NCBI RefSeq assembly: GCF_017472245.1
Contig: NZ_JAFUQR010000008.1
Span: 1 to 64,000, forward strand
Source of the DNA: Chlamydia sp.
GTDB taxonomy: Bacteria; Chlamydiota; Chlamydiia; Chlamydiales; Chlamydiaceae
Reading direction: 5' to 3'
Length of the DNA stretch: 64,000 nt
The translations under genes and the position numbers were made by a program. The notes under the pieces were generated by a model that was not told the origin of the DNA, searched no databases, and saw only the letters and a list, made by a program, of their open reading frames with translations. Below, piece after piece: positions 45,472 through 54,960 of the stretch; within the stretch, counting starts at the first letter, position 1; every line of letters begins with the position of its first letter.

Positions 45472-46005
45472 ATGCACTACGAACTATACGATGAATCCCA
45501 ATCGGACGATAAATTAGACTTAGATCTTCTCATCTGCGAGTCAGATAAGACCAAACCATTAGATGTTTATCATGAGACGGGCGTATATATAGAAGAAGAT
45601 GATAAAGAAAATGGGGATCTGCTGATTGTATTAGGAGAATCTGTATTGAATGGCGTTATTCGCCAATTTTATATTAGCGACCAGAATTACGCATACACCC
45701 GTAGTTATTATCAAGGTCGTTGGGAGAGCTGGTTTAATATTCCTCCTAAAAAAATTACCACCACTGAATATAACTTTGACACTCTCCTTCAACCCGATCT
45801 ATTACTCACAACGGACGTAAAAAAGCTTATCAATGCTCCTGAAAAGTTTCCTTCTCAAAATGCTCACTTAGACAACATGATCATCTGTATGACTACTTTG
45901 AATAGAGAGCATCGAGTGCAATTTTTAATAGGAGAAGACCACCGCTCGTTTTGGATTCGTCATCATGACGGGAAAATCTGGTCTAAGTGGACGACTTTTG
46001 TGTAA
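45472..46005 (+). CDS. Small protein with two pyocin-knob-like repeats
   Basis: This acidic 177-residue protein has no signal peptide or membrane segment. Two segments repeat the same pattern. Residues 64-90 contain QFYIS, then Arg77, then GRWESWFNI. Residues 149-177 contain QFLIG, then Arg163, then GKIWSKWTTF. The Q-x-x-I / aromatic-x-R / G-x-W-x-x-W pattern is that of the pyocin knob domain found in phage and pyocin tail fibres. I infer two knob-like folds joined by a linker. The ATG at 45472 is preferred, with GGAG 12 bases upstream; a TTG at 45454 would add six residues. It matches CT702 by position. Cellular role unknown. Confidence 0.7.
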   Translation: MHYELYDESQSDDKLDLDLLICESDKTKPLDVYHETGVYIEEDDKENGDLLIVLGESVLNGVIRQFYISDQNYAYTRSYYQGRWESWFNIPPKKITTTEYNFDTLLQPDLLLTTDVKKLINAPEKFPSQNAHLDNMIICMTTLNREHRVQFLIGEDHRSFWIRHHDGKIWSKWTTFV

Positions 46006-46042
46006 TCAATAGCCTGTTTTTATCCCACAATCCTTCTAAAAG

Positions 46043-46079
46043 AAAAAAAGGCAATCCCCTCTATTAAGAAGATTGCCTT
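46043..46079 (-). terminator. Intrinsic terminator of secA
   Basis: AAGGCAATC (46048-46056) pairs with GATTGCCTT (46071-46079). On the minus strand the stem runs into seven T residues. It starts eight bases beyond the secA stop. Confidence 0.9.
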
Positions 46080-46086
46080 AAGAATC

Positions 46087-48993
46087 CTAAGATTCTTCTT
46101 CTCCGATAATCGTTAGCTCCATAGGTCGGAAGTTATCGTGATTATGGAAAGCGGTTGCTACAGTGGGAATTGCATTATCAGGGCGATCACTTCGTGTTAA
46201 TGACAACTCTAAAGCAAATAAGTGTTTGACTATAGCGATACGAATATCACGAATTAGCCCCTCAAATAGTAGGAAGGACTCATTCTTAAACTCGATGAGA
46301 GGATCTTTCTGTCCAATAGAACGTAGCCCAACTTCAGAACGAAGTAAATCCATATCTACTAAATGTATTTTCCATTCCTCATCAATGTGCGAAATGATCA
46401 CAGAACGAAGAATATCACTGCAGATACCTTCTGCGTTAGATGCAGATCCTATGACCTCTGTAAACTCCGCAAGCATGGAAGAAAACTTAGTCTCAAAAGC
46501 TTCTAACAACAAGCCCTCTATATAATGGGCAACAGCATCCACATCTCCAAGCCGATGAATTTCCTGATCATCTAGTTTTACAGGGAAGGAATAACTCAAC
46601 CACTCTTCTATTTTGGGGAGAGAACAATGATCCGCGTGAGCATCTTTTAAAATTAAAAAGGCCAAAACTAAAGCGACATGCTCTATTTGCTCTCGAGCAA
46701 CCACAAACAAATCTTCTGCCTGAAGAACTTCATTCCGGAAAGCATAAATTGTTTGACGCTGTTTATTCATTACGTCATCATACTCTAAAGTATGTTTACG
46801 TATGGTATAATTACGCCCTTCCACACGCTTCTGTGCAGTCTCAATTAACCTATCAAACATAGGATCAGACATCGCCTCTCCTTCTGGAGGACGGAAATGA
46901 CGAATTAATGTATTCAGTTTAGGAGAAGCAAAAAGCCGCATTAGTCGGTCTTCGAAAGAAAGGAAAAATTTAGCAGCTCCAGGATCGCCTAGACGTGCAC
47001 AACGGCCTCTTAACTGTCTATCAATACGTCGCGATTGATGTCGAGAGGTTCCTATGACATATAGTCCTCCCGCAGCTACAGCTGCCTCATCCAATTTAAT
47101 GTCTGTTCCCCGACCAGCCATATTCGTAGCGACCGTTACAGCTCCTACCTTTCCAGCTCCAGCAATAATCTCTGCCTCTTGAGCATGATTTTTTGCATTA
47201 AGCACGGTATGATGAATGCGATTTTGACGCAAAATACGGGATAATTTTTCGGAGACTTCTACAGACTCTGTTCCTATCAAAATAGGTTTACCAGAACGAT
47301 GCGCAGAAACGATCTCCGCAACGATAGCTTGATACTTCTCTCGCTCCGTCATATAAAACGCATCATTGTAGTCGATGCGCAAGCAAGGTTTAAATGTGGG
47401 AACTTGCAAAACATATAGATTGTAGATCTCTTTAAACTCTCGCGACTCTGTGATTGCTGTTCCGGTCATCCCCGCAAGTTTCTCATACAATCTGAAAAAG
47501 TTTTGCAACGTGACCGTTGCGAATGTCTGAGATTCTTTACGTATCGTTACCTGTTCTTTTGCTTCGATAGCTTGATGCAATCCTTCTGAAAAACGACGCC
47601 CTGGCTGAGGACGGCCCGTATGCTCATCGATGATCACAATCTGATCGTCTCGAACAATATAATCGATATCTTTCTCCATAAGCAAATGCGCTCGTAGTAG
47701 CTGCCGCAATCCATGAGCTCTTGCTTTTCTCTGTGTATCTTTTTCAGAAACTGCAATTTTACGATTTAATTTTTCTTCAGGGGAGAGCGTCGAGTCCTCT
47801 TCTATCAAAGCGTACTCATGCCCCATATCCATCATAATAAAATCATCCGCAGAGCCCCCGAGCTTTTCAATCCACTGCTGCATTCCTTTATCGGTCAACT
47901 CAAAATCGTTATTGTGTTCATCAACAACGATATATAAAGAAGATAACTTCTCTAGACATTCTTCTTTATTCTGCTCTGCATGATAAAAAACGTCCCATTT
48001 ATCGATCATGGCACGAAGATCTGGATGCTCTCGCACACGACGCAATACACGGTTAAGAGGCATTCCCTTGCTTACCAGCCATAAAGACCGACAAGCTTCT
48101 GAAATTTCTTCTACAACCTTCCTATCCTTAGGGAGTACATCTGTCCCTAAAAAAGGATCAAGATATTTCCTTGCTTCGGCTGCAACCTGGTTACACATTT
48201 CTCTTTGAAAATACACCAAGTCAGCAACACGATCTTTTAACTCAAAATAAACAGGATTATGTTTCTCTCCAGGGCCAGAAATGATGAGAGGCGTTCTTGC
48301 CTCATCGATCAACACAGAATCAACTTCGTCAATAATAGCGAAATAAAAACCGCGCCCGACCTGTTCCTCTTTCCGTGTAGCGATTGAATTATCCCGCAGA
48401 TAGTCAAATCCAAATTCTGAAGCTGTTCCATAAACGACATCGCATTGGTAGATTGCTTTTCGTTTTTCTGGAGGGATGCCAGAAATTAGAACGCCTGTTG
48501 TCAAGCCAAGCCAACGTAAAACAGAGCCCACCCACTCACAGTCTCGTTGTGCCAAGTAATCATTGACTGTTACAAGATGAACGGGCTTACCAGTCAGTGC
48601 GTTTAGATAGAGCGGCATAACCGCAGTCAAAGTCTTTCCCTCTCCTGTCTGCATCTCAGTGATAAAGCCCTTATGCATAGCGATAGCACCGAGAATTTGA
48701 ACATCATAAGGAACCATGTCCCATTGCTGATGGTACCCAGAAACCTCAACTGGAGTTCCAGCTAAACGACGGCACACATTTTTCACAACTCCATAAGCTT
48801 CTGGAAGAAGCTCATCCAAAGACTCCCCTTCTTGATACCGTTTTTTCAATTGGGGAGTCTTCTGACGAAGCTCATCGTCAGATAATGACGAGAGATTCTG
48901 ATCACAAGCATTCACCTCTTCGACTAACTTCTGAAATCGTTTTAATATTCTCTCCTGAGAAGATCCGAAAAAACGCTTAAGGAAATCCATCAT
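46087..48993 (-). CDS. secA: Protein translocase ATPase SecA
   Basis: SecA drives secretory proteins through SecYEG. The 968-residue protein has Walker A MQTGEGKTLTAVMPLYLNA near 98, DEVDSVLIDEARTPLIISG near 209, GTDIKLD near 606 and DRQLRGRCARLGDPG near 631. The C-terminus ends with a variable acidic tail (ELTIIGEEES) and lacks the cysteine-rich zinc motif that binds SecB in many bacteria. The start may be 48993 or the adjacent ATG at 48990. A strong terminator follows the gene. Confidence 0.97.
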   Translation of the reverse strand: MMDFLKRFFGSSQERILKRFQKLVEEVNACDQNLSSLSDDELRQKTPQLKKRYQEGESLDELLPEAYGVVKNVCRRLAGTPVEVSGYHQQWDMVPYDVQILGAIAMHKGFITEMQTGEGKTLTAVMPLYLNALTGKPVHLVTVNDYLAQRDCEWVGSVLRWLGLTTGVLISGIPPEKRKAIYQCDVVYGTASEFGFDYLRDNSIATRKEEQVGRGFYFAIIDEVDSVLIDEARTPLIISGPGEKHNPVYFELKDRVADLVYFQREMCNQVAAEARKYLDPFLGTDVLPKDRKVVEEISEACRSLWLVSKGMPLNRVLRRVREHPDLRAMIDKWDVFYHAEQNKEECLEKLSSLYIVVDEHNNDFELTDKGMQQWIEKLGGSADDFIMMDMGHEYALIEEDSTLSPEEKLNRKIAVSEKDTQRKARAHGLRQLLRAHLLMEKDIDYIVRDDQIVIIDEHTGRPQPGRRFSEGLHQAIEAKEQVTIRKESQTFATVTLQNFFRLYEKLAGMTGTAITESREFKEIYNLYVLQVPTFKPCLRIDYNDAFYMTEREKYQAIVAEIVSAHRSGKPILIGTESVEVSEKLSRILRQNRIHHTVLNAKNHAQEAEIIAGAGKVGAVTVATNMAGRGTDIKLDEAAVAAGGLYVIGTSRHQSRRIDRQLRGRCARLGDPGAAKFFLSFEDRLMRLFASPKLNTLIRHFRPPEGEAMSDPMFDRLIETAQKRVEGRNYTIRKHTLEYDDVMNKQRQTIYAFRNEVLQAEDLFVVAREQIEHVALVLAFLILKDAHADHCSLPKIEEWLSYSFPVKLDDQEIHRLGDVDAVAHYIEGLLLEAFETKFSSMLAEFTEVIGSASNAEGICSDILRSVIISHIDEEWKIHLVDMDLLRSEVGLRSIGQKDPLIEFKNESFLLFEGLIRDIRIAIVKHLFALELSLTRSDRPDNAIPTVATAFHNHDNFRPMELTIIGEEES

Positions 48994-49247
48994 AGTTCAA
49001 TACATACTTTTGAAAAGATCCCTCTCTCGTCTAAAGGCGCCTATACGACGAAGAAGATTCTTTTCTATTTCTTTTTGATAATTATCTTTTTATACACAAA
49101 ATCTCTCAAAGAGAAGGCCTCTCGAGAGAGAAGAAATCCGTGCATTCAAGCACATTCTAGACTTTCCTAGAGAAAAAGAAAACAAAAAGCACTCACGTGA
49201 TACGGAGGCTAAACCCCTATGTTAGGCTAACTTAAAAAAAGAACTTT

Positions 49248-50573
49248 TTAGGCCGCCAGTAATAAAGAAACTTCTACAATATGCTGCTGATCAATAGGAA
49301 GTTTTTGTCGCAAGTTCTTCAGGATCTGAGAACGCCGCTCTCGTTCCTGAGGAGTGGTATCACGCTCCGCTAAAATAGCTTGAATATCATAGGCAACATC
49401 AAAATTTCCTTCTCGAGCTTCACAAGCACTTAATAGCTCAAGCACTTCCGGAGATCGCTTAATCCGTAATGCTCTCTTGGCATAAGCTATCCCATCTTGA
49501 GCAGAAATCATCGTAGCATATCCGACACCAGCCAACCAGGCAAGTGCTTTGCAAGCAACAAGACAATCAGGCGTTTTTTGGATAACACGCAAATACACCT
49601 TTTCTGCTTCAGAATATTTTTTCAAATGACATAAAGCTAAGCCATAATGGACACAGCAGTTCCAATCCTCAGTATAACTTTGACAACGGAAAGCCAGTGT
49701 CCAACAGTGCTCAGCAAGTTGATAATCTTTCTGATCTGCAGCAGCAAGAGCTGCGTATCTCATCATTAACGCATCGCCACGAACCCACAATTCACTATTT
49801 TGGTAAATCAGTAGAGCTTTTTTTGAATTTCCAAGTTTATGCTCGCATAAACCGATATTGAACATAGCCTCGTCTTTATAGATAGGCTCGCTCAACAATT
49901 CTCTAAAAAGCATACCAGCATCGACATAATGCCCACAAATGCGCAAAGAATGCGCTAAATTATATACAACGTCGACAGGGCAAAGCCCTAGAGATCTTGC
50001 CCGACGATAGAAATCGATGGCCTCCGCGTAACGCTTCGTAGCGAAATGAATATGCCCTACGCTGATATAAATCTCTTGATGAGCGAGAGGGCCTATCCAA
50101 GGTTCCACTATCCGACAAGCAAGATCCACCTCTCCAAGATACACGAGAGAGATAGTATATCGAGCAACTTCACACTCTTCTAACAACTCAGAAGGAAGAA
50201 GCGAAAAAGCGTGGGCGGCTTCTTTATAAGCACCATGCCGAAACGCTTTATGTGCGACTTCTAAGAAAAAATAAGAGCCAGATAATTTTAATCTCTTTGC
50301 TTCTCCTAAAAGTTTTTCTGCTTCTTCGAAACGTTCTAACTCACGGAGAATCCGGATATATTTAAACAAATACTTCCGTCTATACTTACGCTTCTTTAGG
50401 ATGGGAGCTAGATATTTTTCTGCAACGGCCCACTCCTTTAGACCCATGTTTAAACGCACATCGCGCATCACCTGATTCACGTGACTGCGAAAGCAGACAA
50501 CATGTCTATAAGCTTTAAAGACTAAAGCCATCGCCAAGCAAGTCAGTGATATCCATGCTACGATTAGCCACAT
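49248..50573 (-). CDS. Membrane-anchored TPR-repeat protein
   Basis: This 441-residue protein has one N-terminal membrane anchor (WLIVAWISLTCLAMALVF), then helical hairpins with tetratricopeptide character. Clear units include RYAEAIDFYRRARSLGL and KYSEAEKVYLRVIQKTP, followed by ALAWLAGVGYA. About six to eight repeats can be outlined. TPR proteins serve as docking scaffolds, and here the domain probably faces the cytoplasm or periplasm next to the membrane. I start at the ATG at 50573; a TTG at 50582 adds three residues. It lies between secA and psd on the same strand. Position matches CT700. Partner unknown. Confidence 0.78.
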   Translation of the reverse strand: MWLIVAWISLTCLAMALVFKAYRHVVCFRSHVNQVMRDVRLNMGLKEWAVAEKYLAPILKKRKYRRKYLFKYIRILRELERFEEAEKLLGEAKRLKLSGSYFFLEVAHKAFRHGAYKEAAHAFSLLPSELLEECEVARYTISLVYLGEVDLACRIVEPWIGPLAHQEIYISVGHIHFATKRYAEAIDFYRRARSLGLCPVDVVYNLAHSLRICGHYVDAGMLFRELLSEPIYKDEAMFNIGLCEHKLGNSKKALLIYQNSELWVRGDALMMRYAALAAADQKDYQLAEHCWTLAFRCQSYTEDWNCCVHYGLALCHLKKYSEAEKVYLRVIQKTPDCLVACKALAWLAGVGYATMISAQDGIAYAKRALRIKRSPEVLELLSACEAREGNFDVAYDIQAILAERDTTPQERERRSQILKNLRQKLPIDQQHIVEVSLLLAA

Positions 50574-50637
50574 AATGCGCAACTTTTGAGTTTTCTCTCT
50601 CTTGCAATACCAAAAAAAACGTTTTAAGTCTTTATTT

Positions 50638-51543
50638 TTATGAAGAGAACCGCTTTCCTAACGATTCTCCCATCCGACAACGGGTTTCTAACCCTTGAGC
50701 GGAATGCTGAACCAAGTCTGCATCAAAAGTAATGCGTTGTGGCTGAAACAATAGAACAATTGTCGACCCCCCGAATGCAAAAAACCCTTTCTCCTCCCCT
50801 CTTCTTACGAAAGAACCAGAAGAAAAGGTTTGATTTATAGATCCGACATTTAAAGCTCCAACCTCTATGTAAGCAACTTTACCGAATTCCTTAGAGTCAA
50901 TCAATGTAACCTCTCGCTTGTTTTCTATAAAAATTGCTAAATTCCTTTTTAGCATGAGAGGATGTACAGAAAATAAATAACCATTGATACGTTTAGATTC
51001 TCCTACGACCCCTTCAACAGGGAAATGAAATCGGTGATAATCGAAAGGAGCTAGTCTAGCAATCACCATGCTTCCCTTTGCATATTCACTAGCTAACTGC
51101 TTATCTTGTAAAAAATTTTCTAATGAAAAAATTCTATGTTTAATAGTGAATGTGGAGACCTCCTCTATGGAGGGGAAAACGAAATAGGCCCCATCAGCAG
51201 GAGTACAACATATTTCTTTGTCCCTCAAAATAGGTCGTGCTTCGAGCTTAAGCTTTCGTATAAAAAAATCATTAAACGATGTGTACTTGTGGAGAGGGAG
51301 CAACCATTCCTCTTCGCGAAGATGATATTTTTCCACAAAAGACTTGATGAACCATCTACTTACTCCTAGCCTTTGCAATCTTCCCACTATCCTTGAAAAC
51401 CAACTGTTCTTACATAGGCAGGCGTACACCGCCCTTCCTATTCTGTTTTCAAGAAAATATTGCATAAGGGAAGAACACAAGACGGGTTCTTTCTCTAAAA
51501 GTCCCGTTTCACGATTGATGTACCAAATTTCCTGTCCTGCCAT
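50638..51543 (-). CDS. psd: Phosphatidylserine decarboxylase
   Basis: This membrane-associated enzyme converts phosphatidylserine to phosphatidylethanolamine. The 301-residue proenzyme carries the self-cleavage site FGGST near 253-257, where Gly-Ser is cut to form the pyruvoyl cofactor. DYHRFHFPVEG near 167 provides the conserved His. NDFFIRKLK near 90 is another family block. It makes phosphatidylethanolamine from bacterial phosphatidylserine. It is divergent from mnmE. Confidence 0.94.
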   Translation of the reverse strand: MAGQEIWYINRETGLLEKEPVLCSSLMQYFLENRIGRAVYACLCKNSWFSRIVGRLQRLGVSRWFIKSFVEKYHLREEEWLLPLHKYTSFNDFFIRKLKLEARPILRDKEICCTPADGAYFVFPSIEEVSTFTIKHRIFSLENFLQDKQLASEYAKGSMVIARLAPFDYHRFHFPVEGVVGESKRINGYLFSVHPLMLKRNLAIFIENKREVTLIDSKEFGKVAYIEVGALNVGSINQTFSSGSFVRRGEEKGFFAFGGSTIVLLFQPQRITFDADLVQHSAQGLETRCRMGESLGKRFSS

Positions 51544-51657
51544 GCTTTCTCCTGCTCTGCCCCCAGCTTACCAATCCTTCTATTTCAAAGCGCAACGAGT
51601 ATAAAGAAGATCCTTTTTCTCAAAAACACAAACTCCTCTTCCACCCTATAGCCCTCC

Positions 51658-51687
51658 TTGCTTAGAAAGATCTTCCAAAAGTATAAT
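51658..51687 (+). promoter_or_regulatory. Promoter of mnmE
   Basis: TTGCTT (51658-51663), an 18-base spacer and a perfect TATAAT (51682-51687) precede mnmE by about 32 bases. Confidence 0.7.
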
Positions 51688-51719
51688 GGTCTCTTTGTTT
51701 AGCCAGAAGGCTTCTATTT

Positions 51720-53054
51720 ATGCTTCAAAATGATACGATTGCAGCCATCGCAACTCCTCCCGGAGAGGGTAGTATTGCTATTGTTCGCGTCTCCGGTCCC
51801 AAAGCTGTTTCCATTTCCAATCAAATTTTTTCTGGTAATATTGCAGGCTATGCTTCGCATACAGCTCACCTGGGCATCGCGTCTCAAAATGGAATTTGTA
51901 TAGATCAAGCGCTAGTCTTAGTGATGCGCGCTCCTCGCTCGTTTACAGGAGAAGATATTGTGGAATTCCAGTGCCATGGAGGGTATTTTGCGTGTTCTCA
52001 AATTTTAAATGCTTTATTAGAAGCGGGAGCTCGCGCTGCTCTACCTGGAGAATTCTCACAGCGAGCCTTTTTAAATGGGAAAATCGATCTCATTCAAGCA
52101 GAAGCTATCCAACAACTCATTTCAGCAGACAATATCGATGCCTTTCGCATAGCACAAAATCAGTTTCAAGGGCATACCTCGCAAGCTATCTCTTCAATCT
52201 CTTCTTTAATCATAGAAGCGCTAGCCTATCTGGAAGTTTTGGCCGATTTCCCCGAAGAAGGGATTGAGGCAGAGCATGCTCTGCCTCAAAATAAAATCAA
52301 AGAAGCTTTTGCACTTACACAAGAGCTTCTTTCTAGTTTTGATGAAGGGCAACGCCTTGCTCAAGGCACGAGTTTAGTCTTAGCAGGGCTTCCCAATGCG
52401 GGGAAATCCTCTATCCTAAATGCTCTTACTCAAAAAAATCGTGCTATTGTTACAGACATCCCAGGAACTACTCGCGATATTTTAGAAGAAAGCTGGGTAT
52501 TACAAGGGAAAAACCTACGTCTTATTGATTCTGCAGGACTTCGAGATACAGAAAATCCGATCGAGAAAGAGGGTATTGAGCGTGCTCGACAAGCTATGAG
52601 TCAAGCAGAAGGAATTCTCTGGGTTATGGACGCTTCACAACCTCTTCCAGAGCTTCCTGAAATCTTGTATCAAAAACCCACAATTCTACTTTGGAACAAA
52701 TGTGATATCGCAAGCCCCCCCCAATTGGAGGTTCCTTTTCAACAGATCTCTATATCTGCTAAAACGGGAGAAGGTCTTTGTGCATTGAGACAAGCACTGC
52801 GAGAATGGCTCCATACAACGGACTTGGGGAAATCTTCTAAGATTTTTTTAGTATCCGCACGCCATCATAGCTTACTGCATAATGTCTATGAATCTTTGAT
52901 GTCTGCATTGGAAGGATTCAGAACCGATCTTCCTAACGAATGCATTGCCTTAGATCTCCGTCAAGCTTTACATTTTGTAGGAACTTTGTCTGGGGCTGAA
53001 ATTACTGAAACCGTCTTAGGCGAGATTTTTAGTAAGTTTTGTATTGGGAAATAA
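51720..53054 (+). CDS. mnmE: tRNA modification GTPase MnmE
   Basis: MnmE works with MnmG to place carboxymethylaminomethyl groups on wobble uridines of tRNAs. The 444-residue protein has a folate-binding N-domain ([20 protein letters not shown]) and a helical domain. An inserted G domain has GLPNAGKSS near 223, DIPGTTRD near 247, DSAG near 269 and NKCD near 325. The invariant C-terminal FCIGK at 440-444 contains the catalytic Cys441. Length and motifs are normal. nth follows after six bases. Confidence 0.97.
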   Translation: MLQNDTIAAIATPPGEGSIAIVRVSGPKAVSISNQIFSGNIAGYASHTAHLGIASQNGICIDQALVLVMRAPRSFTGEDIVEFQCHGGYFACSQILNALLEAGARAALPGEFSQRAFLNGKIDLIQAEAIQQLISADNIDAFRIAQNQFQGHTSQAISSISSLIIEALAYLEVLADFPEEGIEAEHALPQNKIKEAFALTQELLSSFDEGQRLAQGTSLVLAGLPNAGKSSILNALTQKNRAIVTDIPGTTRDILEESWVLQGKNLRLIDSAGLRDTENPIEKEGIERARQAMSQAEGILWVMDASQPLPELPEILYQKPTILLWNKCDIASPPQLEVPFQQISISAKTGEGLCALRQALREWLHTTDLGKSSKIFLVSARHHSLLHNVYESLMSALEGFRTDLPNECIALDLRQALHFVGTLSGAEITETVLGEIFSKFCIGK

Positions 53055-53060
53055 TCTTTT

Positions 53061-53702
53061 ATGAATAAGCGGAATGCTTTATCCAAACTGTCGTTGATTT
53101 TAGATACATTAAATACTTATTTCCCATCCCCAGAAGCTTCTCTAAAAGGATGGCAATCCCCCTTTCAGCTGCTCATTGCTATCCTCCTCTCTGGCAACTC
53201 GACAGATAAAGCGGTCAATTCAGTTACACCACGTCTTTTCACAAAGGCCCCGAATGCAGAATTGATGAGCAAACTTTCCTTGGCAGAAATATATTCGCTG
53301 ATCTCTCCTTGTGGATTAGGAGAAAGGAAAGCTACTTATATACAAGAACTTTCCCGTATTCTTGTAGAACGCTATGCTCAAGAACCACCCCGAACCCTTT
53401 CAGAACTCATCAAGCTTCCTGGAGTAGGAAGGAAAACAGCCTCTGTTTTCCTTAGTATTTATTATGGAGAAAATACCTTCCCTGTAGATACGCATATTCT
53501 GCGTTTAGCACATCGATGGAAGCTTTCTACGAAACGTAGCCCCTCTGCTGTAGAAAAGGATTTAGTTGCCTTTTTCGGTCCAATGAATTCCCCAAAACTA
53601 CATCTGCAACTTATCTATTATGCAAGAGAATTCTGTCCAGCTCTTCACCACAAAGTAGAAACCTGTCCCATCTGCTCCCGCTTGGCTCAATATCCAGACT
53701 AA
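53061..53702 (+). CDS. nth: Endonuclease III (DNA glycosylase/AP lyase)
   Basis: This base-excision repair enzyme removes oxidised pyrimidines. The 213-residue protein has the helix-hairpin-helix LPGVGRKTA (about 116-124) with the catalytic Lys, and VDTHI near 146 with the catalytic Asp. The C-terminal cysteine cluster is abnormal. Instead of C-x6-C-x2-C-x5-C it reads C-x9-C-x2-C, and Tyr stands where the fourth Cys should be, so a standard [4Fe-4S] loop cannot form. It is co-directional with mnmE, six bases apart, and converges with the next gene. Confidence 0.92.
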   Translation: MNKRNALSKLSLILDTLNTYFPSPEASLKGWQSPFQLLIAILLSGNSTDKAVNSVTPRLFTKAPNAELMSKLSLAEIYSLISPCGLGERKATYIQELSRILVERYAQEPPRTLSELIKLPGVGRKTASVFLSIYYGENTFPVDTHILRLAHRWKLSTKRSPSAVEKDLVAFFGPMNSPKLHLQLIYYAREFCPALHHKVETCPICSRLAQYPD

Positions 53703-54877
53703 CGTGCTTCTCTACGGAAAGTCCCATCTCCTGATTCTGAAGGGACGATTTGCCAAAAAGGCTGACGAGGTGGACAACGAAGAATCTCCTCTTTCAGGTA
53801 GGCATATACATCGAAATGATAATCGAGAAGCCAGCGCATTAGTAATACCCGCATCATTCTTGCCCAGGCTCGAGGGCTATGGTCTCGAATACTATATAAA
53901 CTACCAACCTGTTCTGGAGATGTAGGTTTAACTTTTGCATTTAAATGGATATGGTGTTGCACAACATGTAACACCACTTCTGCCAAAAACGCTTGGGTAT
54001 ACAACATATCATGCGGGTATTTCTGAGTAACCCCTTTCCAAGATTCAAAAAGTTTTTTCCCTTCTTGAGAAAAAATGACGCAACCTACAACAAGTTGATC
54101 TTCCTCTTCAAAAAGAGACTCCGTAATGATTCCGCCTATAAATGTTTGAAAATCTTCTGGGCTGACTAAATATAAGTCTTTTATCTGCCTAATCGCGTTA
54201 TGACTACGGGGAGACAAGCTTCTTTTAGACAAAACCTTTTCTTCTAAGAAATAACGCAGAATTTCAAAGCTCACCGAAAGATACATGTCCTGATCGTCCA
54301 AAAAAGCTAACAAGACTTCCACGATTGTCTGAGAGGCAGCGTCCTCCTCTACTCTGTCTCGTAATGAGTCTAAAGCTCCTTCTTCTGCATTAGATTTTTG
54401 AGGCTGTACATCATGCGTAAAATCCTCCCAAGAGGAAAAATTTCCCTTAGGCTTATGCAGAATAGAACCGGCAACGGAAGCAACTTTTTTTACTGGCCGT
54501 TGTCGTTCAAAGAATAAGATACTTTTTAAGCACAACAATTTATTAGCGATGCGTCGTTTTCTAGCCCGCTCTTTTTTTCGAAAAACTCTCGCAAAAAAGG
54601 AATTCGAAGGTTGCGCCTGCTTCAAGTAAATATCAATAATAGCAAGTAATCTTGCAGAAATAGCATAGCTTTCGCCTGAGTGAGCGAGAAGCTCACTAAT
54701 CACTTCTCGCAAAATACTCGAATCTCCTTCTTGATTAGAAGAAAGCTTCTGCTCAAAAGGCACCGCTTCCAGCATCCGCAGCTGCCGATTATACACTAAT
54801 CTACAAGAAGGATCCCGAATAACTAATTCTAGGATACGTAAATAGTAATCTGTAGGGAAACGAGAATCTAATAGCAT
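53699..54877 (-). CDS. Conserved chlamydial protein downstream of tmeB (CT696-like)
   Basis: This 392-residue protein has no signal peptide and no recognised domain. It is predominantly helical, with a very basic patch at about 94-113 (FFARVFRKKERARKRRIANK) that could bind membrane phospholipid, nucleic acid or a nuclear import receptor. The central part (about 150-185) is low in complexity and acidic. It lies 83 bases downstream of tmeB on the same strand and might be transcribed with the effector genes. Its stop overlaps the end of nth by four bases on the opposite strand. A type III effector role is possible but unproven here. Confidence 0.65.
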   Translation of the reverse strand: MLLDSRFPTDYYLRILELVIRDPSCRLVYNRQLRMLEAVPFEQKLSSNQEGDSSILREVISELLAHSGESYAISARLLAIIDIYLKQAQPSNSFFARVFRKKERARKRRIANKLLCLKSILFFERQRPVKKVASVAGSILHKPKGNFSSWEDFTHDVQPQKSNAEEGALDSLRDRVEEDAASQTIVEVLLAFLDDQDMYLSVSFEILRYFLEEKVLSKRSLSPRSHNAIRQIKDLYLVSPEDFQTFIGGIITESLFEEEDQLVVGCVIFSQEGKKLFESWKGVTQKYPHDMLYTQAFLAEVVLHVVQHHIHLNAKVKPTSPEQVGSLYSIRDHSPRAWARMMRVLLMRWLLDYHFDVYAYLKEEILRCPPRQPFWQIVPSESGDGTFRREAR

Positions 54878-54960
54878 AACGAAGTCGAGTCTTTTCGTTT
54901 ATTCTTCACATAATAGGTATTATTTCACGCTATTTATCCTATTCCTTTCAGAAAATACCT

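Noticed and set aside
46163..46525. 120-residue plus-strand frame inside secA
   Set aside because: It is the reverse-strand shadow of a highly conserved gene with low-complexity serine-rich translation.
50638..51543. GGST instead of LGST as an abnormal Psd cleavage site
   Set aside because: FGGST is a common variant in one branch of phosphatidylserine decarboxylases, and the Gly-Ser bond to be cleaved is intact.
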